A stretch of DNA of 64,000 nucleotides from Pseudomonas cichorii (GCF_015471405.1 NZ_BLVZ01000003.1:186001-250000), one strand, 5' to 3'. Counted from the first letter of the stretch, positions 7,606 through 16,322 are shown. Made by a program: numbers and translations. The notes: a model not told the origin generated them from the sequence alone.

Positions 7606-10164
7606 ATGAACACCACAGTCTTACCCTTCAGCGATGTACAGACCCTTATCGTCGTCGGCAATGGCATGGTCGGTCATCATTGCGTCGAGCAGTTGATCGC
7701 AGGCGGCGCCCTTGATCGCTATCGCATTCATGTCTTCGGCGAAGAACGCCAGCGTGCCTACGACCGCGTGCATCTTTCCGAATACTTCACCGGCCGCGAT
7801 GCCGAATCCCTGGCCATGAGCGATGCGGCCCTCTATCAGCAAGCCGGGCTGACCCTGCACCTGGGTGTTCCAGTGCTGGAGATCGACCGGGATCGTCGCG
7901 AGATCATCACCGCTGAAGGCTGCTTCACTTATGACAAGCTGATCATGGCCACGGGCTCGTTCCCGTTCGTGCCGCCAATCGAAGGTGCGCAAGGCGACTC
8001 ACGTCTGGTCTACCGCACCCTCGAAGACCTGGACACCATTCGTTACGCCGCCAGCAAGGCGCGTCGCGGTGTAGTCGTGGGTGGCGGCCTGTTGGGGCTG
8101 GAAGCGGCAAACGCCCTGAAATCCCTGGGGCTTGAAGCCCATGTGGTGGAGTTCGCCCCGCGTCTGATGCCGGTGCAACTGGACGATCTTGGCGGCGCGG
8201 CCCTCAAGGCCCGGATCGAGGCTATGGGCGTTGGCGTGCATCTGTCCCGCGCCACGCAGTCGATCAGCGACGGCAAGCAGTATCGCTATCGCATGAACTT
8301 CGCCAACGACGAATTCCTGGAAACCGATCTGATCGTGTTCTCTGCCGGTATCCGCCCGCAGGATGCGCTGGCTCGCCAGTGTGAACTGGAACTCGGCCCT
8401 CGTGGCGGTATTGCCATCGATGAACACTGCCGCACCAGCGATGCGGATATTTATGCAATTGGCGAGTGCGCCGCCTGGAATGGCAGCGTCTTCGGTCTGG
8501 TTGCACCGGGCTATCAGATGGCCCGTAGCGTTGCAGCACAGCTTTGCGACAAGGAAGCCGATCCTTTCTTCGGTGCCGACATGTCCACCAAACTCAAACT
8601 GCTGGGCGTGGACGTCGGTTCGATTGGCGATGCCCATGGCGCACTGGCGGGTGCGGTCAGCTATCGCTTTATCGATGAAGCCACTTCCAGCTATCGCCGT
8701 CTGGTGGTGTCGGCCGATGGCAAGCAAGTGCTGGGAGCGGTGCTGGTGGGCGACAACAGTTATTACGACACCCTGCTGCAATACGCGCAGAACGGCATTC
8801 CCCTGCCCGCCGACCCGTCCAGCCTGATCCTGCCCCGTGGCGAAGGCGCGCCGACCCTGGGGGCCGATGCCCTGCCCGCCACGGCGACCATCTGTTCCTG
8901 CCATAACGTCAGCAAGGGCTCGATCTGCTCGGCCATCGATGCAGGCTGTACCGATCTGGCCGGCATCAAGACTCAGACCAAGGCCTGCACCGGTTGTGGT
9001 GGCTGCGCAGCCTTGCTCAAGCAGGTGTTCGAGCATGAGCTGATCGCCCGTGGCGTCAGCGTCGACAAGAGCCTGTGCGAACACTTCGCCTACACCCGTC
9101 AGGAGCTGTATTCGATGGTCCGCGTCGAAGGCATCGAAACCTTCGAGGAACTGCTGACCCGCCACGGCAAGGGCGCCCATGGCTGCGACATCTGCAAACC
9201 GGCAGTGGGCTCGATCCTCGCGTCCTGCTGGAACCGGCAGATTACCGAGCCTTCGCTGGTGCCACTGCAAGACACCAATGACACCTTCATGGCCAACATG
9301 CAGAAAAACGGCACCTACTCGGTCGTGCCCCGTATTCCCGGTGGAGAGATCACACCGGACGGCCTGATTGCCATCGGCGCCGTAGCCAAGAAATACGACC
9401 TGTACACCAAGATCACCGGCGGCCAGCGTATCGACCTGTTTGGCGCGCAGTTGCACGAATTGCCGGATATCTGGAGCGAGCTGATCGAAGCCGGCTTCGA
9501 GACCGGCCATGCCTACGGCAAGTCGACGCGGACGGTGAAATCCTGCGTGGGCAGTACCTGGTGCCGCTATGGCGTGCAGGACAGCGTGGCCATGGCCTTG
9601 CGCATCGAAGACCGCTACAAGGGCCTGCGCTCGCCGCACAAACTCAAGTTCGCCGTTTCCGGCTGCACCCGTGAATGCGCGGAAGCACAAAGCAAGGATG
9701 TGGGGGTCATCGCCACCGAAAACGGCTGGAACCTCTATGTCAGCGGCAACGGCGGCATGCGTCCGCGCCATGCAGAACTGTTCGCCACCGATCTGGATGA
9801 CGAAACCCTCATTCGTTACATCGACCGCTTCCTGATGCTCTACATCCGCACCGCCGACAAGCTGCAACGCACCTCGGTCTGGCGCGAGTCGCTGGAAGGC
9901 GGCCTGGATTACCTCAAGGCCGTGATCATCGACGACAGCCTGGGGCTGGCCGAAGAGCTGGAAGCGCAGATGCAACTGGTGGTCGACCGCTATGAATGCG
10001 AATGGGCCAACGCCCTCAAGGACCCGGAAAAGCTCAAGCGCTTCCGCACCTTCGTCAACGACAAGCGCAGCGACCCGGATGTCCACTTCGTCAAGGAACG
10101 TGAGCAACGCCGCCCTGCAAAACCTGAAGAAATCGCCCTTATCCCGTTCAAGGAGGTGGTCTGA
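7606..10164 (+). CDS. nirB: Assimilatory nitrite reductase [NAD(P)H], large subunit
   Basis: 852-residue cytoplasmic enzyme that reduces nitrite to ammonium by six electrons from NAD(P)H. In order: FAD/NAD-dependent pyridine nucleotide-disulfide reductase domain (GNGMVG near residue 18, GGGLLGLEAANAL near 157); BFD-like [2Fe-2S] domain with C430, C432, C461 and C464; nitrite/sulfite reductase ferredoxin-like half domain; and the siroheme/[4Fe-4S] domain with C647, C653, C687 and C691 (C-x5-C and C-x3-C). The frame is open further upstream, through the terminator hairpin to 7510, but the family start is the ATG at 7606. It overlaps nirD by one base. Regulation is probably by RpoN/NtrC plus leader antitermination. 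Confidence 0.97.
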   Translation: MNTTVLPFSDVQTLIVVGNGMVGHHCVEQLIAGGALDRYRIHVFGEERQRAYDRVHLSEYFTGRDAESLAMSDAALYQQAGLTLHLGVPVLEIDRDRREIITAEGCFTYDKLIMATGSFPFVPPIEGAQGDSRLVYRTLEDLDTIRYAASKARRGVVVGGGLLGLEAANALKSLGLEAHVVEFAPRLMPVQLDDLGGAALKARIEAMGVGVHLSRATQSISDGKQYRYRMNFANDEFLETDLIVFSAGIRPQDALARQCELELGPRGGIAIDEHCRTSDADIYAIGECAAWNGSVFGLVAPGYQMARSVAAQLCDKEADPFFGADMSTKLKLLGVDVGSIGDAHGALAGAVSYRFIDEATSSYRRLVVSADGKQVLGAVLVGDNSYYDTLLQYAQNGIPLPADPSSLILPRGEGAPTLGADALPATATICSCHNVSKGSICSAIDAGCTDLAGIKTQTKACTGCGGCAALLKQVFEHELIARGVSVDKSLCEHFAYTRQELYSMVRVEGIETFEELLTRHGKGAHGCDICKPAVGSILASCWNRQITEPSLVPLQDTNDTFMANMQKNGTYSVVPRIPGGEITPDGLIAIGAVAKKYDLYTKITGGQRIDLFGAQLHELPDIWSELIEAGFETGHAYGKSTRTVKSCVGSTWCRYGVQDSVAMALRIEDRYKGLRSPHKLKFAVSGCTRECAEAQSKDVGVIATENGWNLYVSGNGGMRPRHAELFATDLDDETLIRYIDRFLMLYIRTADKLQRTSVWRESLEGGLDYLKAVIIDDSLGLAEELEAQMQLVVDRYECEWANALKDPEKLKRFRTFVNDKRSDPDVHFVKEREQRRPAKPEEIALIPFKEVV

Positions 10165-10544
10165 TGAGCCAGTCCAATGTGGCCTATGCCGAAAAAACAT
10201 CCGCCACGCACACTCAATGGCAGACCCTGTGCTCGCGCCGGGATCTGGTGGCCAACTCCGGCGTAGTCGCCTGGCTCGATGGCGCACAGGTCGCGCTGTT
10301 CTACCTGCCTGAAACCAGCGAAGGCGAAAAGCTTTACGCCATAGAGAATCGCGACCCCAAATCCGGTGCCAACGTCATCGGCCGCGGCCTCATAGGGCAG
10401 ATTGGCGGGGAACTGGTCATCGCATCGCCGCTGTACAAGCAGCACTTTCGTCTGCACAACGGCACGTGCGTGGAATACCCGGAGCAACAACTTGAAGTCT
10501 GGCAGGTACGGCTGAATGGCGAACAGGTGGAAATCGCGGTTTAG
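10164..10544 (+). CDS. nirD: Nitrite reductase small subunit (Rieske-fold NirD)
   Basis: 126-residue small subunit of the NirBD nitrite reductase. It has the Rieske_2 fold of NirD proteins but, as usual for them, lacks the Cys/His ligands of a true Rieske cluster; its role is structural or in electron transfer within the complex. Typical sequence: SRRDLVANSGVVAWLDGAQVALFYLP near the start and ENRDPKSGANVIGRGLIG in the middle. The TGA of nirB and the ATG of nirD overlap (TGATG), indicating translational coupling. A GGAGGT ribosome site lies inside the nirB end. Confidence 0.95.
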   Translation: MSQSNVAYAEKTSATHTQWQTLCSRRDLVANSGVVAWLDGAQVALFYLPETSEGEKLYAIENRDPKSGANVIGRGLIGQIGGELVIASPLYKQHFRLHNGTCVEYPEQQLEVWQVRLNGEQVEIAV

Positions 10545-10571
10545 GCCATCTCAGGGCAAGTCTTGGCGTGT

Positions 10572-10620
10572 TATTTCACAAGAAGGGTATGGCTGATTCT
10601 TCTGTGGTCGCTGTGAAATA
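10572..10620. terminator. Inverted repeat between nirD and the SDR gene
   Basis: TATTTCACA (10572-10580) and TGTGAAATA (10612-10620) are perfect 9-bp complements, with a weaker AGAAG/CTTCT pair inside. There is no T-run, so it may be a Rho-assisted or processing hairpin between the converging genes rather than a classic terminator. Confidence 0.35.
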
Positions 10621-10664
10621 CCACACCAGGCTTCAAACGAAAACTCATGCAGTATTACGGGCGT

Positions 10665-11411
10665 TCAGCGTAGGCCACCACTGGCCGTAATTTCTTCGCC
10701 CGTTACAAAGCGCGCATCATCGGACGCTAGAAATGCCACAACACGAGCAATATCTTCTGGTGTACCAGAACGACCGAGTGGAGTCAGAGATATGATGCCC
10801 GCAGCCATCTCAGAGCCAACGATGCCAGCGGCTGTAGTACCTTCGGTCACCACGAAGCCTGGGCTGACGACGTTAACCCGCACGTTTCGTGGCGCAAGCT
10901 CCTTGGCAAGCACGCCAGATATTGCATTGACAGCGGCCTTGCTCGCTGTATAGATCGAGGTACCAGGCGTACGCAGGCTGGTAATTGATGACGAAATGTT
11001 GATAACGCTTGCACCCTCCCCAAGATGCTTGATGGCAGCTTGAGTGGTAAGTACTACCCCAAGCACGTTGATGTCAAAGAGGCGACGATACTGCTCCTCG
11101 GTTACGTGTTCGACCGGAGCAACATCAAAGACGCCCGAGTTGTTGACCAGAATATCCAGCCGGCCGAAATTCGTTATAGCGGCCTCGATCAATGCTTGAG
11201 CCTCTGCCGCTATGGAAACATCAGCCTTCAACGCGATAGCGTGGCCGCCAGATGATTTGATGGCGTCGACAACCGCATCTGCGCCTTCGCGACTCGATGC
11301 GTAATTGACCACTACTGCTGCGCCGTCCTGCGCTAAAGCCTTGGCTATACCGGCACCAATCCCCTTTGAGGCCCCCGTCACAACGGCTACTTTACCTGCC
11401 AGTTTCTTCAT
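10665..11411 (-). CDS. SDR-family NAD(P)-dependent oxidoreductase
   Basis: Classical short-chain dehydrogenase/reductase of 248 residues. Visible are the cofactor motif TGASKGIG (residues 13-20), NNSG near residue 90, the catalytic Ser in INISSS, and the Y-x-x-x-K pair in IYTASKAAV. NASSREG-like residues after the second strand (NYASSREG) favour NADPH. The C-terminal LASDDARFVTGEEITASGG segment is typical of FabG-like members. The gene is visibly poorer in G+C than its neighbours and faces an ArsR-family gene across a 150-bp divergent promoter, which suggests a small regulator/oxidoreductase module acquired as a unit. Substrate unknown. Confidence 0.9.
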   Translation of the reverse strand: MKKLAGKVAVVTGASKGIGAGIAKALAQDGAAVVVNYASSREGADAVVDAIKSSGGHAIALKADVSIAAEAQALIEAAITNFGRLDILVNNSGVFDVAPVEHVTEEQYRRLFDINVLGVVLTTQAAIKHLGEGASVINISSSITSLRTPGTSIYTASKAAVNAISGVLAKELAPRNVRVNVVSPGFVVTEGTTAAGIVGSEMAAGIISLTPLGRSGTPEDIARVVAFLASDDARFVTGEEITASGGLR

Positions 11412-11506
11412 GATTCATACCTTTTCATGCTAAATTTCGACATTAAATTAATTGAGACTGAGACCGGAACCGATGCTTTTCCTGAGTCAGAGAGCAATTG
11501 GTTCCT

Positions 11507-11527
11507 TAGTTCCGATATTAGGAACTA
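11507..11527. promoter_or_regulatory. Candidate operator palindrome between SDR and ArsR genes
   Basis: TAGTTCC, seven bases, GGAACTA: a perfect 7-bp inverted repeat in the divergent intergenic region, 35 bp before the start of the ArsR-type gene. Its size and position suit a dimeric winged-helix repressor. Binding by the adjacent regulator is inferred. Confidence 0.5.
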
Positions 11528-11561
11528 TAGGATTACAGGTCAAGCAAGAAGTGAAGCGACC

Positions 11562-11915
11562 ATGAGACCCATATTTCATCCTGCGATTGAGGACGTTCAA
11601 CCCCAAGCCATCCTCCATGCGCTGTCTGATCCGAACCGGGCAGCGATTCTGGCCAGGATCCTGACTTCGGGTAGTGTCAAAGCCTGCTCGGTTGTAGCCA
11701 GACTGGGTGATCGGGTCATCCCGAAATCATCTCTGTCCACCCATTTCAGAGTGTTACGTGAAGCAGGATTGATCCGTAGTGAGCGCCATGGGGTGGAGAT
11801 GAGAAACCACTCGCGTTTTGCCGAAGTTGATGCGCGATTCCCGGGCCTGGTTGCAGCGATTATCAACGCTTACGCCTCGGTTATCGTTAACGACCCTTCC
11901 GGGGCGGACGAATAG
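11562..11915 (+). CDS. ArsR-family winged-helix regulator
   Basis: 117-residue transcriptional regulator with the ArsR-type winged helix: ILHALSDPNRAAILARIL (helix 1-2), then KSSLSTHFRVLREAGLIRSERHGVEMRN (recognition helix and wing). The internal ATG at 11562 fits the family length. The longer frame from 11427 would encode 45 extra residues across the palindrome and has no family support. It lacks the metal-binding ELCVCDL motif of ArsR/SmtB, so the inducer is probably not a metal. It likely represses itself and the divergent SDR gene. Confidence 0.8.
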   Translation: MRPIFHPAIEDVQPQAILHALSDPNRAAILARILTSGSVKACSVVARLGDRVIPKSSLSTHFRVLREAGLIRSERHGVEMRNHSRFAEVDARFPGLVAAIINAYASVIVNDPSGADE

Positions 11916-11985
11916 CACCGACCTGTTTTTCAACGCAGCATCACCGATGCGTAGATACATTTCGTCTAGAGCCTACAAGGTTTAT

Positions 11986-12001
11986 CTGTATATCCATACA
12001 G
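11986..12001 (+). promoter_or_regulatory. LexA (SOS) box upstream of topB
   Basis: CTGTATATCCATACAG fits the gammaproteobacterial LexA consensus CTGT-N8-ACAG exactly and differs from the ideal CTGTATATATATACAG by only two central bases. It is embedded in a longer perfect palindrome: AAGGTTTATCTGTAT (11977-11991), loop ATCC, and its exact complement up to 12010. It ends 72 bp before the topB start. No T-run follows, so an operator is likelier than a terminator. Confidence 0.78.
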
Positions 12002-12073
12002 ATAAACCTTGCTCACAACGCTTTCAGTGTTCATCCTTACCGCATTCAAAACCCGTCAATGCAAGCGGTGGTT

Positions 12074-14032
12074 ATGCGGCTGTTTCTCTGCGAAAAACCC
12101 TCACAGGCCAAAGATATCGCCGCCGTCCTCGGCGCGACCCGGCGTGGAGACGGTTGCTGGACAGGCCCCAACGCCACCGTGACCTGGTGCATCGGTCACC
12201 TGCTGGAAACCGCGCCACCGGATGCCTACGATGCCCGTTACAAACGCTGGGTGCTGGAAGACCTGCCGATTGTCCCGGACAAATGGAAAATGCTGGTCAA
12301 ACCCCGTACCGCCAGCCAGTTCAAGGCCGTAAAACGCCTGCTGGGTGAAGCCCGAGAACTGATCATCGCCACCGACGCCGACCGGGAAGGCGAGATGATT
12401 GCCCGCGAACTGGTAGAACATTGCCGCTATCGTGGCCCGATCCAGCGCTTGTGGCTGTCGGCACTGGACGACGCTTCGATCCGCAAGGCGCTGGCGTCCC
12501 TCAAGCCCGGTGCCGATACCTTCAGCCTTTATCATTCGGCACTTGGCCGCTCCCGCGCCGACTGGCTGATCGGCATGAACATGAGCCGTCTGTTCACCCT
12601 GCTCGGTCGCCAGTCCGGGTATCAGGGCGTGCTGCCGGTGGGTCGCGTGCAGACGCCAACCCTGCGGCTGGTCGTGGATCGCGACCGCAGTATCGCCGAC
12701 TTCGTGCCCGTGCCTTACTGGGCCATCGACGTCAGACTGCTGCATGACGGCCAGGCATTCATTGCCCAGTGGCGAGCGCCTTCGGATGCCTGTGACGATC
12801 AGGACCGCTGCCTGAACCAGCCACTGGCGCAACAGGCCTCAGAGGCGATTCGCAATGCCGCCAGCGCCAGGGTCGTAAAACTGCGTACCGAACGGATTCG
12901 CGAGGCTGCGCCCTTGCCTTTCGACCTGGGCACCTTGCAGGAAATCTGCTCGAAAAAACTCGGCCTTGGCGCTCAGGAAACCCTGGATATCGCCCAGGCC
13001 CTGTATGAAACCCACAAGGTCATCACCTACCCGCGCAGCGATTGCGGTTATCTGCCCATGAGCCAGCATGGCGAAGCGGCGGGCATCATCGCCGCGCTGG
13101 GCAAATCCGATCCTGCGCTGAGCGAACTGCTCAGGCATCTGGACCCGCAACGCCGCTCACGGGCCTGGAACGACGCCAAGGTCAGCGCCCACCACGGCAT
13201 CATCCCCACCGCTGCCGCCCGAGGCATCGAGCGCCTGACAGGCAAGCCGCGAGCGGTCTACACCCTGATCCGCGCGCGCTATCTGGCGCAGTTCCTGCCC
13301 AACCACGAATACGACCGGACCCAGGCCGACTTCGACTGCGCCGGGCAGGCCTTGCGCGCCATCGGCAAGCAGATCATCGAACCGGGCTGGAAACGTGCCA
13401 TGCCCGAAGCGCTGGCCCCGGCCAAAGGTCGCGAAGCCCCTGCCCCGCAAAACCTTCCCACGCTGTTTCAGGGCTGCGACTGCCCGGTGAACGATGTCAT
13501 CCTCAAGGACCTGTGGACCCAGCCGCCCAAGCCCTTCACCGAAGGCGACCTGATCAAGGCCATGAAGAATGTCGCCAGGCTGGTGGAAGATCCGCTGCTC
13601 AAGCAGAAGCTCAAGGACACCACCGGGATCGGTACCGAAGCCACCCGCGCCGGTATCATCCAGGGGCTGCTCGACCGGGGTTATCTGATCAAGCAAGGCA
13701 AGGCCTTGTCTGCCACTGCCGCAGCGTTCAGCCTGATCGATGCCGTCCCTCGCGCCATCGCCGACCCCGGCACCACCGCCATCTGGGAGCAGGCGCTGGA
13801 TATGGTGCAAAGCGGTGAAATGAGTCTTGAAGAGTTCGTTGCCAAGCAAGCAGCCTGGATGAGCAAGCAAGTCACCCGCTGCGTCGGCCTGCGCCTGACC
13901 ATCAGCGGCCCGGCCAGCCCGGCAGGTGGCGCCGCGCCCTGGAAGAAGAAACGCAAGACCGGCACGCGCAAGGCAGCCGGAACCACTGCAAGCAAAGGCA
14001 AACGCCCGCCAAGAGCAACAAAGAAAGCCTGA
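12074..14032 (+). CDS. topB: DNA topoisomerase III
   Basis: 652-residue type IA topoisomerase that decatenates and relaxes DNA by single-strand passage. The N-terminus MRLFLCEKPSQAKDIA is the standard TopB opening. The TOPRIM acidic triad is D101, D103 and E105 in ATDADREGEM. The active-site tyrosine is Y319 in THKVITYPRSDCGYL. The C-terminal 35 residues are Lys/Arg/Ala-rich (KKKRKTGTRKAAG...), a likely nonspecific DNA-binding tail in place of zinc fingers. An ATG five codons earlier (12059) is possible; 12074 was chosen by homology. The LexA box upstream suggests DNA-damage induction. Confidence 0.95.
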   Translation: MRLFLCEKPSQAKDIAAVLGATRRGDGCWTGPNATVTWCIGHLLETAPPDAYDARYKRWVLEDLPIVPDKWKMLVKPRTASQFKAVKRLLGEARELIIATDADREGEMIARELVEHCRYRGPIQRLWLSALDDASIRKALASLKPGADTFSLYHSALGRSRADWLIGMNMSRLFTLLGRQSGYQGVLPVGRVQTPTLRLVVDRDRSIADFVPVPYWAIDVRLLHDGQAFIAQWRAPSDACDDQDRCLNQPLAQQASEAIRNAASARVVKLRTERIREAAPLPFDLGTLQEICSKKLGLGAQETLDIAQALYETHKVITYPRSDCGYLPMSQHGEAAGIIAALGKSDPALSELLRHLDPQRRSRAWNDAKVSAHHGIIPTAAARGIERLTGKPRAVYTLIRARYLAQFLPNHEYDRTQADFDCAGQALRAIGKQIIEPGWKRAMPEALAPAKGREAPAPQNLPTLFQGCDCPVNDVILKDLWTQPPKPFTEGDLIKAMKNVARLVEDPLLKQKLKDTTGIGTEATRAGIIQGLLDRGYLIKQGKALSATAAAFSLIDAVPRAIADPGTTAIWEQALDMVQSGEMSLEEFVAKQAAWMSKQVTRCVGLRLTISGPASPAGGAAPWKKKRKTGTRKAAGTTASKGKRPPRATKKA

Positions 14033-14058
14033 CCCCATTTGTATCTCGCCGCTTACAA

Positions 14059-14082
14059 CTTGCAGCTTATCGCTTGCAGCTT
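14059..14082. repeat. Short direct repeat after topB
   Basis: CTTGCAGCTT occurs at 14059-14068 and again at 14073-14082 in the short spacer after topB. Such CTTGCAGCTT tandems are familiar in Pseudomonas intergenic DNA. No function is evident. Confidence 0.5.
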
Positions 14083-14133
14083 GCCCCTGCTTTTCACTTT
14101 CCCCCCTATACATCAATGCCGTATTGATAGCAC

Positions 14134-14155
14134 AATAATGATAATGATTAGCATT
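14134..14155. promoter_or_regulatory. Fur-like box upstream of the response regulator
   Basis: AATAATGATAATGATTAGCATT contains two consecutive NATAAT hexamers followed by degenerate inverted ones, matching most of the GATAATGATAATCATTATC Fur consensus. It lies about 85 bp before the response-regulator ATG and just upstream of the CTTAAT repeat. Iron control is inferred. Confidence 0.55.
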
Positions 14156-14162
14156 TACTAAC

Positions 14163-14178
14163 ATTAATGAATCTTAAT
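14163..14178 (+). promoter_or_regulatory. CTTAAT direct-repeat box, regulator promoter
   Basis: ATTAAT-GAAT-CTTAAT: two hexamers spaced 10 bp start to start. The same spacing is seen before flp, tadG and hemO. Located 61 bp before the response-regulator start, it suggests autoregulation by the OmpR-type protein. The -35/-10 arrangement shared by the other three sites is not obvious here. Confidence 0.6.
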
Positions 14179-14239
14179 TGTTACAATCTGGCTTTCCGTT
14201 TGAAGATGACTGCCACCAGAAGAAGGGAGCGGGACCACC

Positions 14240-14905
14240 ATGCGTGTATTAGTGGTAGAAGACGACATATCGGTCAGCCACTGGCTTGGCAGCAAACTCC
14301 ATGCGTTCGGCCATAACTGCAAGTTGACCCATGACGGTGAGGGCGCGCTGGAGATCCTCACCCAGGAAGCGTTCGACGTTGTGGTGCTGGACCGCATGCT
14401 GCCCAGGATGGATGGCATCGAACTGCTTAACAGGCTCCATGGCCGCTCCCGCCCTCCCGTGCTGATCCTGTCGGCAAACGACCAGACCAGTGACCGTGTC
14501 GAAGGTCTGCGTGCCGGTGCGGACGACTATCTGGGCAAGCCTTTCGACTTCACCGAACTGCTGTTGCGCCTGGAGGTGCTGGCTCGCCGGCACAATCAAA
14601 CCGCTATGGAAGAAGTGATCTACATAGAAGATTTACGCATCGATCTGGGCCAGCGCAGTGCATGTCGGGCCGGGCGCAATATCGACCTGACCGACAAGGA
14701 GTTCCGCCTGCTGCAAGTGCTGGCCGAGCACCCGGGCCAGACGGTCACCCGCACCATGCTGCTGGAAAAGGTCTGGGGGTATCACTTCGACCCGCAGACC
14801 AACCTGATCGACGTCCATATCTCCAAACTGCGGACCAAGATCGACAAGGGTTTTGAACGCAGCCTGCTGAGGACCATTCGTGCAATCGGCTATGAACTCG
14901 GCTAG
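14240..14905 (+). CDS. OmpR-family response regulator
   Basis: 221-residue two-component response regulator. The receiver domain has the acidic pocket VVEDD (residues 5-9), the phosphoacceptor D51 in VVVLDRMLPRMDG and the conserved K100 in LGKPFDF. The C-terminal winged helix (about 125-220) carries the OmpR hallmark LTDKEFRLLQVLAEHPGQTVTR and ends in IRAIGYELG. It overlaps the following kinase gene by 14 bp, so the pair is one operon. The target is probably the tandem CTTAAT box, because OmpR/PmrA-type proteins bind direct repeats about one helical turn apart and copies lie before this gene and three downstream units. Confidence 0.93.
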   Translation: MRVLVVEDDISVSHWLGSKLHAFGHNCKLTHDGEGALEILTQEAFDVVVLDRMLPRMDGIELLNRLHGRSRPPVLILSANDQTSDRVEGLRAGADDYLGKPFDFTELLLRLEVLARRHNQTAMEEVIYIEDLRIDLGQRSACRAGRNIDLTDKEFRLLQVLAEHPGQTVTRTMLLEKVWGYHFDPQTNLIDVHISKLRTKIDKGFERSLLRTIRAIGYELG

Positions 14906-16271
14906 TCGTTTCGAGCTGCGCCACATCCTTGAAACCAGCAATTTTCAACAAGCCGCCACCATGGCATTTGCCTGTCTGCTGGTGGCCTTGCTGTCGGTCA
15001 TCGGCAGTGGTTGCGTGCTTGAAAGCGTCATGCGCAGCCACGTGCGGGAAATGATCCTCGCCGACGTGCGCACCATGCATGAACTGACCCAGAGCCGCAG
15101 CAGCCATCAGGTTGCCGAACTGCTCAGGCAGCGGGACCTCTATGACCGGCGCAGCGAGCGTCATTCGCTGCTGCTGGACCCACAGGGCAAGGTCCTGACC
15201 GGCGATGCGACGATGCACGAAGTCATGGACTGCATCGCGGCACGCTGCCCGGATAACTGGCGAAACATTCGTAACAAAGAGCGGCAGATCATGGGGCTGG
15301 TGATCGAGCTTCGCGACGGCGGCCGCTATTTCAGCGCCTACGACCTGCAACCGATGCTGGAGCGCACCCAGATCATTCCGCTGATGGCCGGTGCCGGCCT
15401 GTTTCTGGTGCTATTGGGCAGCCTGATCTTCAGCCTGCGTTACAGCCTGCGCAAGCTGTACCGCATAGAACGTATTCATGACGCGCTGAAACGCTTTGCC
15501 AGTGGCGATCATCAGGCCTTTCCGCCCCATGACCGCAGCGGCGACGAGCTGGACCGGCTGGCCACCGAGATCTATCGCAATCTGGAGCGGATCAACAAGC
15601 TGATGGCCGAGGTCAAGGGCGTGACCAGCCATATCGCCCACGAACTGCGCACGCCGCTGACGCGATTGCAGAATCGTCTGGTCAGCGCAGCCGAAATCGC
15701 CACTGGCGATGTGCGCGAAGCCCTGTGGTTGGCCGCTGATGAAAGCGAACGTATCCAGAGCCTGTTTCGCGCAGTGATGCGGGTCGGGGAAGTGGAAACC
15801 GGGCGTTGCGCCCATCTTTTCGAGGAGTTTCCGGCTCAGGATCTGCTCAACGATCTGCGCGAGTACTACTTGCCCCTGGCCGATGAGCGCAACTCGCCAC
15901 TGGTGCTGAACATAGACCCCGGCTGCCGGATCTGGGGCGACCGCGCCCTGCTGTTCCAGGCCATGGCCAATCTGGTGGACAACGCACTGAAATATGCGCC
16001 GCGCAACTCCACGATCACGCTCTTTGCCCGGCATCGCCCTCTCTTCGCCACCCTTGGCGTGGCGGATCACGGCGAAGGCATTCCGGCTTCTGCAACGGAA
16101 CAGGTGGTGGAACGCTTCCATCGCCTGCATACCTCCGGCGACATTCCCGGCAACGGGCTCGGCCTGACACTCGTCAAGGCCATCAGTGAACTGCATGGCG
16201 GCTCCCTGCGGCTGAGCGACAACCAGCCCGGCCTGCGTGTCGAATTGCAGTTGAGCCGGGCGATTCCTTAA
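14892..16271 (+). CDS. Sensor histidine kinase
   Basis: 459-residue membrane kinase partner of the preceding regulator. Two transmembrane segments (about residues 20-42 and 155-178) flank a periplasmic domain of about 110 residues that contains a Cys pair (CIAARCPDN). Then come a HAMP-like linker, the phosphoacceptor H250 in SHIAHELRTPLTRL, the N box NLVDNALKYAP, and the ATP-lid glycines DHGEGIP and GNGLGLTLVKAI. The ATG at 14892 lies inside the regulator's 3' end; a GTG four codons earlier is also possible. The signal is unknown. The periplasmic domain does not show an ExxE iron-binding motif of the PmrB kind. Confidence 0.92.
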   Translation: MNSASRFELRHILETSNFQQAATMAFACLLVALLSVIGSGCVLESVMRSHVREMILADVRTMHELTQSRSSHQVAELLRQRDLYDRRSERHSLLLDPQGKVLTGDATMHEVMDCIAARCPDNWRNIRNKERQIMGLVIELRDGGRYFSAYDLQPMLERTQIIPLMAGAGLFLVLLGSLIFSLRYSLRKLYRIERIHDALKRFASGDHQAFPPHDRSGDELDRLATEIYRNLERINKLMAEVKGVTSHIAHELRTPLTRLQNRLVSAAEIATGDVREALWLAADESERIQSLFRAVMRVGEVETGRCAHLFEEFPAQDLLNDLREYYLPLADERNSPLVLNIDPGCRIWGDRALLFQAMANLVDNALKYAPRNSTITLFARHRPLFATLGVADHGEGIPASATEQVVERFHRLHTSGDIPGNGLGLTLVKAISELHGGSLRLSDNQPGLRVELQLSRAIP

Positions 16272-16322
16272 GGCTTCTTAATGATCCCCGCCTTGCCGCT
16301 TAATGAGAATAAATCTTAGTAT
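16267..16322 (+). promoter_or_regulatory. CTTAAT box and promoter of the flp-tad operon
   Basis: CTTAAG-GCTT-CTTAAT at 16267-16282 is followed 10 bp later by a candidate -35 TTGCCG (16293-16298) and, after an 18-bp spacer, a -10 TAGTAT (16317-16322). A third CTTAAT lies at 16299-16304, inside the spacer. The layout matches the tadG promoter without gaps. The box would sit at about -62 to -47, a normal activator position. Confidence 0.68.

Noticed and set aside
7999..10287. 762-codon open frame on the minus strand
   Set aside because: It is antisense to nirB and nirD, whose domains and catalytic residues are unmistakable; its composition (rich in His, Gln, Ala, Gly) is typical of shadow frames in GC-rich genes.
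14053..14090. Terminator after topB
   Set aside because: The CTTGCAGCTT sequences are direct, not inverted, repeats and no T-run follows.
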